From: Agarophyton chilense
Lineage: Eukaryota > Rhodophyta > Florideophyceae > Gracilariales > Gracilariaceae
Length of the DNA: 64,000 bases
Assembly (NCBI GenBank): GCA_030374765.1
Contig: JARGXX010000088.1
Coordinates: forward strand, 124,001-188,000
Direction of reading: 5' to 3'
This document shows positions 31,996 through 42,759 of this stretch, in pieces. The position numbers and the translations under genes are program-made. The notes beneath the pieces are model-generated. The model saw nothing but the letters and a program-made list of their open reading frames with translations, was not told the DNA's origin and made no database searches. Numbering within the stretch: position 1 is the first letter of the stretch; each line of letters starts with the position of its first letter.

Positions 31996-34608
31996 ATGGG
32001 AGCTCTCCACGATTTGCCGGTTTCATTTGGAACTATGACAGTTCCACTAGAGTTCATTTTCATAGAAGGACCACCTTTCGATGTCATAATCGGGCTTCCA
32101 ATTTTGGAAATGTTGCAGGCCTGCCTTGACCTCAGGAATCAGCAAGTGAAAATGAAGATCGCCGGACAAAGATTTTTACTTGGTTACGACTATGCACGTG
32201 TTAAGGTTTTAGAGGAAGAAGACTCTGAAACAGACAGCAATGACTTTACATCTGATTCTGATGCTGCTGTTGATGAATCTGATTCTGAGGATGAAGAACT
32301 AGTTTTAGCTCTTACAGAGAATGCCAAAGCCCGAATGAAACCAGACCTGGACGCCTCTGGATCTAATCCTCAGGAGAATCTTCTGTTTTCCAAGCTGTCT
32401 CATTTACCTACGGAACGAAAGGAAGAAATTGTGTCGTATCTGACGGAGGCCAACTTAATCGCTTGGAAACTGACGGATCTACGTTATGCTGAGGTTCCAT
32501 CATCACATTCTTTCGAGCTCACGACCACCGAACCTATATATTCTAGTTCTAGAAGAATGTCTCCGCAGCATAACGACTTCATACGGAAGGATATCGACCT
32601 ACTACTTGATGCTGGTATCATTACACCTTCGGCATCGGCATGGTCCTTTCCCGTCGTAGTTGCAACCAAGAAAGATGGGAGTCCCCGATTCTGTGTATAC
32701 TACCGGGAACTCAACAGGGTTATGAAAGCTGACCGTTGGCCACTTCCTCGAATAGGAGAGATCTTTGATGACTTAGGAGGATGCTGTTTCTTCACAACGC
32801 TAGATCTCTTCTCTGGGTACTGGCTAGTGAAAATGTCAGAAGAATGCAAAGAGATGACTACATTCGTATGTAGATATGGAAATTTCATGTTTGAAGTTAT
32901 GCCGTTTGGTCTTATGAATGCCCCTTCCTCTTTTCAGCGTATGATGGATTTTGTCCTCTGCGGTGTTTCCTTTGTCCGGGTCTATATTGACGACGTTTTA
33001 ATTTTCTCGAGGAGTCTTGAAAAACATTTGAAGCACATCGAACTCACTTTAGAAAGGATTAGGAAGCATACTCTTAAGCTGAAATTATCAAATTGTTTCT
33101 ACGCTCTTTCGAAAGTATCGCTACTCGGTCACGTCATTGACAAAAACGGTGTATTCGTGGATCAATCGAAGATCGAAAGAATCCAAGAAGCACCGACACC
33201 TTCAACGACCACCGAACTGAGGTCATTTCTTGGTCTGGCTGGGTACCATCGTCGCTTTATCAAGACCTTCGCCGTGACATCAGCTGTGCTTCACAGTGCT
33301 ACATTCCGGAACAAGAAGCTGACGTGGACAAATGATATGCTGGAAGCGTTCCGTGAGTTGAAAGAGAAGCTAACCAAACCACCAGTCTTATCATTTCCCG
33401 AGTTTGAGAAGCCTTTCGTTTTGGAAACAGATGCATCAAGTGTTTCGTTGGGAGCTGTATTGTCGCAGAAAAAGGTGGATGGTAAGGTCCATCCATTGCA
33501 ATATGCTAGTCGTACGATGAACGCAGCGGAAAGGAACTATTCAGCCTCTGAACGAGAAGCTTTAGCAGTCATATTTGCGCTGACGACGTTCAGGGTGTAT
33601 CTGCTGTCATCTATCCCTTTCAAAGTTGTTACCGATCATATGGACCTTCGATATGCTTTCCAGAAACGTGACATACATGGGCGTCTGGCTCGATGGCTTG
33701 ACATTCTCGCAGAGTATGACTTCGAAATAGTTTATCGGGCTGGAAAAGACAATGGTGCAGCAGACTATCTCTCGAGAATTGAACATGGAGAACAGATCAG
33801 ATCACACGAAGACGAAGGAGACCTCGTTTGTCTCACTGCAGACGCCGACCAGTTTTCTGGACTTGAACCATTGTATGCGAACATTTCTCGCTACCTTTGT
33901 ATATTGCCGTTGAATGAACTAGACGTCTCTGTTACTCAAGCCGTCAAACGGAATGAAAAAAAGGTCCTGGTCTGGGAAGGAAAAATGTTTCGAAGAACGG
34001 CGAATGGCCTACGAGTCGTACCTGATCTTATTCAGAGAAAGGACATTCTGCGATCTTTTCACGATGAAATTGGACTCTGGGATGTGAAAGCTACAAGAAA
34101 GTTCATAACCGAAAGGTTTCGGTGGCGTAATATGTATCGGGAGGTAGGTGAATACGTGAAAAGTAGTGACGCTTGTCCGAGAATGGCTCTACTCCCCCGG
34201 TACTACATCAATCTTCGCACACCGGTCTCTTCTCTCTTTGACATATTTTCAATTGACTTTGCAGGACCATTTCAGAGAAGTAAGGCTGGGAATCGATTCC
34301 TCTTGGTCTGTGTTGAGCATCTCACTTGTTGGCCGATTGCTGCACCAACAAAGGGTTCAACGTCGAAATCTGTTTTGGATTTTGTGAAGAAGGGAATTAT
34401 CTTTCCCTTTGGCCTTCCTCGGATCATAGTGTCAGCCAATGCAACCTGCTTCACATCGCGGTCACCCACATCATTCATGGAACAGAAAGGAATCATATGG
34501 AGAACGGTTCTAGCTTACGCACCAATATCAAATGGTAGGGCAGAAAAAATGGTTGGTACACTTAAAAGAGCCCCTGGAAAGATGGTTTTGGCCAATGGTT
34601 CAACTTGA
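31996..34608 (+). CDS. pol: Gypsy-C pol: protease end, RT, RNase H, integrase core
   Basis: An 870-codon open frame starting inside the protease (FDVIIGLPILE near residue 30-40) at an internal ATG. An acidic Ser/Asp linker is followed by RT with WSFPVVVATKKDG, FCVYYRELN, GYWLVKM, MPFGLMNAPSSFQR and the intact YIDD at residues 330-333. RNase H has LETDAS near residue 478, SEREALAV and RAGKDNGAADYLSR. In integrase the zinc site is damaged (FHDEIGL for a GH motif, SSDAC for CDAC). The core shows SIDFAGP (about 753), Ala at residue 814 where the second catalytic Asp is expected (SANATCF), and Glu at 850 (NGRAEK), giving the D,D-35-E spacing. RT and RNase H therefore look chemically competent, but integrase does not. 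Confidence 0.85.
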   Translation: MGALHDLPVSFGTMTVPLEFIFIEGPPFDVIIGLPILEMLQACLDLRNQQVKMKIAGQRFLLGYDYARVKVLEEEDSETDSNDFTSDSDAAVDESDSEDEELVLALTENAKARMKPDLDASGSNPQENLLFSKLSHLPTERKEEIVSYLTEANLIAWKLTDLRYAEVPSSHSFELTTTEPIYSSSRRMSPQHNDFIRKDIDLLLDAGIITPSASAWSFPVVVATKKDGSPRFCVYYRELNRVMKADRWPLPRIGEIFDDLGGCCFFTTLDLFSGYWLVKMSEECKEMTTFVCRYGNFMFEVMPFGLMNAPSSFQRMMDFVLCGVSFVRVYIDDVLIFSRSLEKHLKHIELTLERIRKHTLKLKLSNCFYALSKVSLLGHVIDKNGVFVDQSKIERIQEAPTPSTTTELRSFLGLAGYHRRFIKTFAVTSAVLHSATFRNKKLTWTNDMLEAFRELKEKLTKPPVLSFPEFEKPFVLETDASSVSLGAVLSQKKVDGKVHPLQYASRTMNAAERNYSASEREALAVIFALTTFRVYLLSSIPFKVVTDHMDLRYAFQKRDIHGRLARWLDILAEYDFEIVYRAGKDNGAADYLSRIEHGEQIRSHEDEGDLVCLTADADQFSGLEPLYANISRYLCILPLNELDVSVTQAVKRNEKKVLVWEGKMFRRTANGLRVVPDLIQRKDILRSFHDEIGLWDVKATRKFITERFRWRNMYREVGEYVKSSDACPRMALLPRYYINLRTPVSSLFDIFSIDFAGPFQRSKAGNRFLLVCVEHLTCWPIAAPTKGSTSKSVLDFVKKGIIFPFGLPRIIVSANATCFTSRSPTSFMEQKGIIWRTVLAYAPISNGRAEKMVGTLKRAPGKMVLANGST

Positions 34609-35070
34609 GATGACGAAGTGTCATCATTTCTCTATGGTTACCGACGTCGACACCTTGAATGTGTCATCACGCCCTTTGAGGTACTTTACGGAGTGAAACC
34701 CCGTATGCCATCGCAAGACTCTGGCATAACGGCGTGCTTTGATAGCTCATCCAAGACGTTCAGGACTATAGAAAATTTGGCGGTATGTAACCCTCGGGAA
34801 GGACGCACAGATTTACGAGTCACCAAAGATCGCTCGGGGAAGACAAGGAGATATCATATTGGATACCAAGTTCTCGTAGCAAAGAGGAAATAACTGAATG
34901 CGACAGTCAAATGGTGGCCAGCCTTCTCCTCAAAGTTCGATGGACCATGCCGTGTTGTTCGAGCAGATCACCCCAGGTATATTCTGGTCTCGCAACACAA
35001 CCGATACACTCGTCAAGGGATACATGCACGTCGTTTAAAGCGCTATATCGCGCAACCACTGGATGCTTAG
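34609..35070 (+). pseudogene. Gypsy-C integrase C-terminal region
   Basis: Continues in the pol frame after a TGA at 34606-34608, and again after a TAA at 34891-34893. Contains SSFLYGYRRRHLECVITPFEVLYG, typical of the integrase core end, and a C-terminal barrel-like segment FDGPCRVVRADHPRYILVSQ and GIHARRLKRYIAQPLDA ending near 35070. No chromodomain signature is seen. Confidence 0.7.
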
Positions 35071-35247
35071 GACTTAAGGTTGTCGCGGCGTAGCAACCGT
35101 AAGGTATGCTGCGGTGTAAGTCTAGTAATGCGTACAGTGTTCCGGAATTGCTGGAAACACGTTTATGGAGTGCCAGCAGGATCTTCACTCTGTATTTCAC
35201 CGCTGGCGTCGAAAGCCATAATGGCGCATTAGGAAAAATAATATAGT

Positions 35248-35447
35248 TGTTATAATTATATTGGTTAGTGTGCTGCTTTAAACGCTTGTAACAGCGATTA
35301 GAGTAACCTAGAAGCACATAGTAGTAACAATCGAGTAGTAGTGCGTTTTGGCTCCTTTTTTGAGGTTCTAGATCTCTATAAAAAGGGCTCTGATGTCTCC
35401 GAGTTCTTTCTCGGACAACTTCATCCAACAATTAACACCAAACAACA
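35248..35447 (+). repeat. Probable 3' LTR of Gypsy-C
   Basis: Starts TGTTATAATT after a purine-rich stretch (AGGAAAAATAATATAG) and ends ACACCAAACAACA, about 200 bp, with a TATA box CTATAAAAAGGGC near 35376. The 5' partner is missing, so the boundaries rest on TG/CA ends, polypurine tract and TATA alone. Confidence 0.5.
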
Positions 35448-35487
35448 TTATTTTCCTTTGGCTTCGAGCCCTTCAAATTTATCAAAA

Positions 35488-35612
35488 GGTGAGGCGTTTG
35501 CCGCCTGGGGTCCAGTGAGGCGACTGCCGCTGGAAGAGCAACCCCATACAATACAAAAACTCTGTGAGGCGTTTGCCGCAGTACAGGGGTCCAGTGAGGC
35601 GTTAGCCGCTAG
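35488..35612 (+). repeat. GTGAGGCGTTTGCCGC interspersed minisatellite
   Basis: Four copies of a 16-bp unit GTGAGGCG(T/A)(T/C)TGCCGC-like at about 35488, 35516, 35565 and 35595, alternating with GGGGTCCA linkers. The open frame across it (35341-35772) encodes EAFAA and EALAA repeats but shows nothing else gene-like and starts inside the LTR. Confidence 0.7.
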
Positions 35613-35772
35613 GCAGAGCACCCCCTGTCAGCCCCCTGCACCGGTTGAAGCGCCCTCGGCGTGGACGGGAGACGGTCTGTGTGTACCAACGGTACTGGGT
35701 CTGTCTAGAGAGGCCCCACAGAGTGAAAAGCCTGTGACGGTCGTAAAGACTTGGTGGCGATCTGGAATCTAG

Positions 35773-37520
35773 TACTGAACGGGAAGCTGCCGCAAGTGGT
35801 GCCGCGTAACCTTTCCCGCAAAAGGCCAGCTTCGGGTATAGATTGAAAACATATCCTCTTGTTATTATCTCTCCTCGAAAAGCCTTGTAGGGATTTTACA
35901 CTTCTGCTTCTGGATAACGCAGAAGTGGGAAGTCTGAAGAAATCGTTACATATCCGGAGTTTCTGAACGAAAGCCAAGGTGTCTGATCCCTAGTGACTAT
36001 TGACATAAGTCTTTGGTTGCGTTGGTTTAAGAAGTTTGAGAAGTTTATTTCAAAATACTTATGTCTCATTTCATCAATCTGGGCAGTTCAGTAACGGAAA
36101 AGGCTTTATTACGCCGAAGTTTACTGTAACGTTAAGCCCACAGCGTCACACCAATGATGGCGCCCACAAATTTAATATTGAATAAATGGAAAAATAGTAG
36201 TGGAACTGACAGATTTATACGTCATGCGTCATGCCGAGAAGTAATTTTGAAAATCGTACCACTTTGCCTACAACTTTCTTGTCACCATTGCTCGTATACA
36301 GTGCAGCCATTTGGGTATTCTACGTAAGATCTTGAATGTAACAAATCTGCACGAAAGATCTTCGTGCACTTGATACATTCCCTTTTCACTAAATTGAAGT
36401 TGGAATATCTTTCCTTGTAGTATATATAGAAACATATATTAATTAGTTGAAGGACCTCTGTAACAACATCAAATTTATGTTGATATTTTCTAAAAAACTT
36501 CAGTCAGTGTCATATAATAAGCATTAAAACACGTGATATATACCACTTTTTGTGATATATATCACCACTTTACACCGAGATCATCTCTAGTAGTTATTTT
36601 TTTAAAAACGAAACTTTTAAATGTCTTCCTGTTATAAAAGTACTACTAACATACAAAATTTGCACTTCTTCAACTAATTGGAGAGCAAGATAATCAAAGT
36701 TAAATAATAGGCGCAACGTCCAAGTAACCGGCTGTTTTGGGGGCTGCAGAAGATTTTGTACTCAATTCTTGCTATTTATTGAAAGTTATTGTGTGCAAAT
36801 TTCACTGAAATATTTTGCTGTAATTGAAGTAAGTTATTTCCCTTTGAAATTCACGGCCACGCTATTTCACTGAACCCTTAAAATAAAGTAAAATATACAA
36901 GCTTTATTCTAATTCGAATAAGAGCCTGTCGATGATGTTTTTCTGCATTTAGTGCGAAAAACCTGTTGTGAACTATTTCCCGCATCTTCCTGTGGATGAA
37001 AAAACTACAGATTAGTGTTGCGATAGAAAAGGGAACATAGTGACTGTAAATAATGGGCCCTTGTGATGCTGGCTACAAATGATCTTCTCCTCTTGCAGGG
37101 TTTACGGAAAATAAAAAAACCTTTTACCTCTTAAACCGGGAATAAATACCGACTGTTTTCATGAACATGTTGAGTCAACATTTGTTGAGCAGTTGCTCTT
37201 ACAAGGGTTGTTAAAGTTCTACGCATAAAGATTGGCTGCTTCAAGCAGAGGCGCCACAAAGCTGCACTGCCACTGGCTGTGTCCATGAACTGTTCAGAAG
37301 TCACTTATATTTATCTACTTATATGCAGAACAAGTAAGAAAAATAAAACCCATCTTACCAAGGATCTAATGATTGTTTGGAATACTCCTACAAGGATAGT
37401 CCAAGGTTTCCGAACTGTGCCGCGACCAGAGATTTCCCAATGATGTATATCTCATTGCGAACCCAACTTGATCCACAGAATGAAGAAGGTGACTTTGATA
37501 GAATCAAGATCAGCATATAG
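35773..37520. other. Long stretch without recognised gene
   Basis: A/T-rich, no coding frame of note. A 14-bp perfect palindrome GTGATATATATCAC sits at 36552-36565, with an imperfect copy just upstream (GTGATATATACCAC, about 36534). Nothing else recognised. Confidence 0.5.
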
Positions 37521-37524
37521 TTAT

Positions 37525-37860
37525 CTAGAAGGATAGGAACTCGTCTCCTCCATTACCTCCCACACCACCAATATCCCCTTCACGAAAGCCGCCCATGAGA
37601 ATGGCAAAGCCACCATTCCCACCATGGCCAGCGACAATACAATTGCCACCCTTTCCACCTCTGCCTTCGATCGCCCCAATACCAAAGTCTCCGTAGAGTG
37701 CCCCACCTCCACCAGATCCCCCATCGCCTCCCTTTCCAAATAAGTACTTATTCCCTTTCCACCCTTACTTCTAAATCTGTAGTTATCACCAACGAAAATG
37801 AAATTGTCTCCTTGATCTGTGTTGGGCAACACAATCTGGCGTGTGCTCCATGATACGTTC
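37525..37860 (-). pseudogene. Glycine-rich protein fragment
   Basis: On the minus strand a segment ending TDQGDNFIFVGDNYRFRSKGG runs, after a one-base frame change near 37745, into a Gly-rich region with irregular GGxGG repeats: GKGGDGGSGGGGALYGDFG, GRGGKGGN, AGHGGNGGFAILMGG, GGVGGNGGDEF, ending at a stop near 37530. Codon choice in the Gly repeats is mixed (GGA, GGT, GGC, GGG), so this is not a simple DNA repeat but a decayed coding sequence. Its family is not recognised; cell-surface or structural Gly-rich proteins look like this. No start, signal peptide or partner is visible. Confidence 0.5.
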
Positions 37861-37959
37861 TTTATGACTCTCTTCATTCTCGATTCTGATCTCATGGCCA
37901 AGACCAAGCACACTGGCGGAGCTTTCCTTGAAAAACGTCGACGAACAATGCGAAGCACT

Positions 37960-39660
37960 CTAGTAACAGGACGGAAGCGAAATCAACAGAGTCACGTCTC
38001 TGGTTGCATTCTGTTGGCTTGCGGCTTTGCGATTGTATTCGAAGGACTTCGGAGTGAGATTCTATTTCCGAAGACCAGACCGGCGTTCCTCCGAACAGAT
38101 ATCCAATAACCAAGCATGGGAATCCTGAAGATTAGTCCACGATTCTAGCGTCTCCAGACCGTCTTTCGAACGCCACGTCCTTCAAAGTCGACTCCAGTCT
38201 TCGTCTTCATTTCCTTCACAGAATGGTTGGAATGGATGAGTGCTGAACAATCTATCATTGAACTCCCATAAATACATCTGGAACGGAATAGAACCAAAAT
38301 CTTTTTCTGATAGAGAGGAGAACTGGATGAAGTATTGCATATTTAAGCGTGGATGCAGGAGCAACCATAAGAGAGACATCTTCAATCGTAAAAATCTAAC
38401 CGTTCAAGATGGTTGTTAATACGACTTGGAGATGAATGGTTACCTTCTTCTGACGGAAGAGCACTGGAATTAACGATCTTCGTATTGGTCTATACCTATT
38501 TTTAGTGGACTACGTCTATGTAGACATAGATCTGAACTGTTCTAAAAACCTTACAGCGTGTCTATTGAATTTCAGGTCTCATACAGTTCGTCTTATTACA
38601 TTGTCTCTCAAGCCAAATTTCGTACTCGAAGTCTCAAACGCTGCGTATCCGTTGTTTTCCTCGGTGTCACAGACAAAAAACCACTCCTGAAACATAAAGA
38701 ACAAAGACAGTCCTGTATTTGAAGTCTACTAGAGCTTTAAGCTTGGCTCATGCGATGCTTTCGGGAACATAGTTGATCACACTTCTCGTCCTCGAGCATG
38801 CGAAGCGAAACGCACATCAAACGTGAAACAAATAGGACGGCAACTATGTTTTCTTTCGAAACTCAGGGGGCACATAAATATTCATACAGGCGGGTGCGCC
38901 TTGGAAATCTCAAAACTACGCCCGGAAAGACCTATGTAAGCCACAGTGTCGTCACGACAATCGGTGATTGGAGTGCATCCCGTAGCTGTGCTTCGAACAT
39001 GGATGGTAGATGTCACGGCAAGCAATAACAGAGAGCTGAAATATTCTAAGAGCTGTTTGGAAACAGCTCATGTCAGCACTGCGAGGCCCTGTAGAGCAAT
39101 GTTTTTGACCATGCGAAAGGAGAACGATGGCTTAGAGGGATGAAACTACGAAGTCATTGCGGAGCGGGGCAACTGGTCCGAGCATTTGACGCTCAATTTC
39201 GCGGTTTGTTGGACGCATAAATGTAGCTATCAATAATGATAGAAGACAGAGGTGAAGGTGGTGACGGGTTCAAAGAAAACTATGCGTTGAGTAATTTGAG
39301 CTGTATGTCGATTGTTTCACACCATCTGGGCGGGTATGGTGCTGATGTTGGCGGTAAATGTGTGGGGTAGAGTCTCTTAACTGATATGAATCGGATCTGT
39401 CTTGGTGTATCTGTGAGGCGTGTAAGACGAACGAGTGAAACGCGTGCGGCTTCGTCTATATGAACGTAAGCGACGCGCATCGGTCTTACAGTTTCACTCA
39501 ACTAATATAGTAATTAAGCTATTATTTGGACGGAACGCTGTAGAAAGAAGATTTATTTAGAGCCACGATTCAGTACGACGCAAATGAGTTCTGCGTCGAG
39601 TAAGGTGCGTAATTAAAACAGACTGGCCGGTACCGGACAGGACGCGGCACAAATTCTTGC
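37960..39660. other. Long stretch without recognised gene
   Basis: Only short frames. Nothing recognised apart from scattered short direct repeats (for example GCTCATG and GTAGAT). Confidence 0.45.
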
Positions 39661-39684
39661 TTCGACTTTTTTCCACATTGTTTT

Positions 39685-39689
39685 TATAA
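39685..39689 (+). promoter_or_regulatory. TATA box upstream of the zinc-finger pseudogene
   Basis: TTTTTATAAGGCC about 290 bases before the proposed ATG. Its role is inferred from position only; the spacing implies a long 5' leader. Confidence 0.3.
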
Positions 39690-39978
39690 GGCCGACCTCA
39701 GTTGGCTCAGAATAACTATGGTTCAGTCGGCTCCACAAGAACGGATCACCACACCACATTTATCACCAAAACTATTTCTTAGCACAGTTCATACCTCTCT
39801 TACCATCATACCTTCTTTTCTTTTTCTACGTGGAGATTTGGTACGCCTTGTACCACGACTGCACCGATTTTTTCTGCGAACACGTCACTAACGTAAAAAA
39901 GTTACGGACCTCTTGTTTTAAATGAAAACCTCTTGACACAGCGTCAGGCTTACACTCTACAACATTTGGTATTCTTTC

Positions 39979-40978
39979 ATGAGTAAGTGACTTTCACTGC
40001 TCTTTTCGTATATTACGCAAGTATTGATTTTTGTCTGTCTTTCGTATAGTGCCAACCTCTGCAATTTCTGCGAGCCAAAATTCAACTGCGAAGGGTTTTG
40101 ATTCGGAAGTGGAAGACTTCGGTTTCACAGAGGAAGCTACCTCCCCTACCGATTCTTCACCCGTTATCTGATCCTTAAGATACTTGCGCGCCCGTCACAT
40201 CCTTGGAGTCATTGTTCAGCGTGAGAAGCGTCGTCGCCGTCGTCCATCCCGTTAACTCTTTCTGAAGCGCTGTGCCGTTTGCAGCATCAAGGAGCAGAGC
40301 CACCGTCCATTGGAGGTCCACCAATGCTTTCATAAGCTCCAATCCACACTACGACGCGCTAAATACAAACATATTGAAGTCTGGTGCGGTAAATGCCATA
40401 TAAAGCTCCCCGAAGCTCACGATCTCCGAGTCCATTGTAATAGTCGTCGTCATCGTGCCAGCGTCAGAAAGGAAAACAATACTTTTTTCTGTAACGTTTG
40501 CGATGTATTTATTCAGTCTCCACATCGTGTTATAGGCTTTAACACATTTCATTTATTACATCTCACCTTTTTACCGTATCCACCGACTGCCCCATATTTA
40601 TTGGTCATTTTATCATTCGCACTGCCTACCCCATTACACGCCTTTTTTCTGTCGTCTTTCCTTGACTTCTTTTTTTGCCCTATCCTGGGCTTGTACTCTC
40701 GAGAACATATCTACTACTTGTGTCATCTTGGGTTAAAGCCATCCCCGTTGTGTCCTCTAACTAAATTTGATCGGATATGACGTTTGCAGTACTGTTACGT
40801 TTTCTTTGATTCAAAGAATGCTTGTTGTATTTACACTTGCCAAGTGCCCGTTTTGGTCAGAAGAGAACTAGCAATTCCTTTTATCCCATTTTAGCCCCAA
40901 CAACAAGAAGTTCATCGCCAACATGAAAACGTTAAACATGGCCCATCCAATGCAGAAATCCATCACTTTTACACGTAG
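39979..40978 (+). pseudogene. C2H2 zinc-finger gene, intron-containing, decayed
   Basis: Proposed ATG at 39979-39981, first exon coding for four bases only (ATGA), then a 67-bp intron 39983-40049 with GTAAGT at its start and a pyrimidine-rich TTTCGTATAG end. The joined frame runs without frameshift to about 40524 and carries two stops (TGA 40169-40171 and a TAA just before LFLKRC). Domains: acidic N-terminus (SEVEDFGFTEE), a basic KRRRRRP motif, finger 1 CAVC-X12-H-X3-H, finger 2 CGKC-X12-H-X5-H, and the start of finger 3 (CNVC). The histidines of finger 3 may be on another exon beginning at 40897 after TTTTAG (QQQEVHRQHENVKH), implying a second intron with a weak 5' site. A nucleic-acid-binding nuclear protein is inferred. 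The origin may be a host gene or a transposon-borne one. Confidence 0.6.
39983..40049 (+). other. Spliceosomal intron, 67 bp
   Basis: GTAAGTGACT at the 5' end, pyrimidine-rich tract and GTATAG at the 3' end. Removing it joins ATGA to TGCCAACC, giving an open frame of 39 codons from the ATG to the first stop (TGA at 40169) and the same frame as the downstream zinc fingers. Unspliced, the ATG meets a stop after two codons. Confidence 0.6.
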
Positions 40979-40980
40979 GG

Positions 40981-42759
40981 AGGTTTCTTTTTGCTCGGCA
41001 TCAGTCGCCTTTTGGGCCGGAACATATTCCGTCTCCCACCATTAGCCTTGTCGCCAATCAAACAGAACGGTAGAAAAACCAGATGCCGCACAAAGATAGA
41101 AAACGAAGCAGGACAAAGATACAAAATTTTTATTTTGATGAATGCTAGAAGACGGGAGCCAGTATGCACGTGAGAGATACGCCTGGGTTAGAGTGATAAA
41201 CAAATCAATGAGAATCTTCAGAAAGCCAAACAAAATATAGCATTCCGGATGCATCTGAGTTCGACCGTTCGAAATACTACGAAGTCGCGATACGGCATTC
41301 ATAAGCTATTGCTTGGGCTATACTCGATCCCGAGAAGTTATCAAAAGAATTACTTCACGGAAAGGTTTGGACAGGAGAAATTTAATTAGGAAGTACTGTA
41401 TTTAGTGTACACTGTAAGGTACCATCACCAAATATTTTATTTGGTATTATTTAGATAGTTATGTAGTGGCACGCCACGTGTATTCATTACTGTACAGTAC
41501 CTGTTTTGCCTCTTGGCACATTAAAGGGCACAAGGCCCGGGTGACGACGGCGGAAGGCCAATCCACAACCCACCAACCTAAGCACCATCTTGGTGAATCC
41601 TAGAAATCCTACAGTGGTTTACCACAAAGAGGTACCTATAGTATCAGTTCTTAACCATTCTGAGCTATAGCTCTTGTTCCGAGGATAACCTCTACTGTTT
41701 CGCGTTTACCGTCCTTATTCTACAGCTTTCTGTGTGTGTGTGTTTGGTTTTTTTGTTGTTTTCTCTACTGTTACTTGGCTATTTGTGTTGTCACAGGGGT
41801 TGTAGAGCCGATCTCGTGTGCATTACGTACCGCCGCCTCTGTACATCCGCCGCTTGAATACACGTATTATCTCCATTGTTCAGGCACACCTGGCTGCTTC
41901 CCGCACACTCTCTTCTTATCTAAGAACCGTCGCTCGCAAGGCGACACCCACTCTCCGTGGTTATTTCTGTGGATACCGACTGCCCCGAGACCTCTACAGT
42001 CTTCAGTGGACTACCACAGACAAATATACAAGGAGGTAGCGGTATCCAACACAGCCACTGAAGTCTTGTTTGGAACGCAGGCTGAAGTTTGGCAAAGGAA
42101 ACGATCTCAGACGCCCAAACAACCAACACCTTCAATAATTCCAAGTCCAGTAGAAGACACATCTTTACGAATGACATGAGACAAAGATCAGCAGATTCCG
42201 TGGAAAGCGTTCCTTGCATACCGGCAAACAGTATTGACGCAAAAGAAAGTACAGTCTGCCATCCTATACCTGGTCCGTTTGGACCAGTAGACGAAGAGGT
42301 CCTTGTAAGATCTTGCAGTGGATTAGAAAGATTGTCCATAACGAATAATAGAGTGAAGACCAAAGTAAAGAAAAACTTTGAACAGTGAAGAGCCAAAATG
42401 GATTACCCGGCAAAGGGGAAATGCTGCTAGAATGATAGAATCAGAATAGAAAAAAGGGTCGAAGAGAAACACTAGCTTCTCTGAACTTTCTTGTGCCATA
42501 CAACCATTTTCCACGAGACAACATGATCACGCACAGGTTCTTATCAGATGGAAAGCGAAGTTATAAATGTTGGCAGTTAGAGACAGGATGCCATGTAATG
42601 TGCACGCGAGCCCTCAGGTGCTCTAACGCCCGCTCTGACATGCATTCAGAGTTAGTGCATTTACATGATCATTTACCATTGTCTACATAAACACAGGAAG
42701 ATGACTAAGCAGTTCATCTAACTACCGAGCACCGACTCGCACTCTATTTGTCTCAAAAA
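40981..42759. other. Stretch without firm gene, probable Copia-1 leader
   Basis: The 5' LTR and primer site of Copia-1 should lie here but I could not define them. A 100-codon frame at 42089-42388 (GPFGPVDEEVLVRSCSG) may be the degraded start of Copia-1 gag; this is weak. A (GT)n run sits at about 41732-41744. Confidence 0.35.

Larger units (their letters stand above)
30722..35447 (+). mobile_element. Gypsy-C, 5'-truncated Ty3/Gypsy element
   Basis: Gag remnant, two zinc knuckles, protease, RT, RNase H, integrase and a probable 3' LTR, all on the plus strand. From 30769 to about 35068 everything lies in one frame, interrupted by about eight stop codons but no frameshift that I can find. The 5' LTR, primer site and start of gag are missing: the element begins inside gag where Gypsy-B ends. 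It has no chromodomain that I recognise. Confidence 0.8.

Noticed and set aside
30769-35068. Stop-codon reassignment as the reason for in-frame stops in Gypsy-C and other frames
   Set aside because: All three stop codons occur in frame, while Gypsy-A genes are open and end at ordinary stops; decay explains it.
34907-35431. 174-codon minus-strand frame opposite the Gypsy-C integrase tail and LTR
   Set aside because: Mostly the shadow of the integrase C-terminal frame; no ATG-led domain and no conservation evidence, unlike the Gypsy-1/2 antisense gene.
35341-35772. 143-codon frame across the Gypsy-C LTR end and minisatellite
   Set aside because: Starts in the LTR, its repeats follow the DNA repeat, no domain.
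36534-36565. Paired GTGATATATATCAC palindromes as a regulatory or terminal inverted repeat
   Set aside because: Short, A/T-rich, no matching partner at a distance and no gene nearby.
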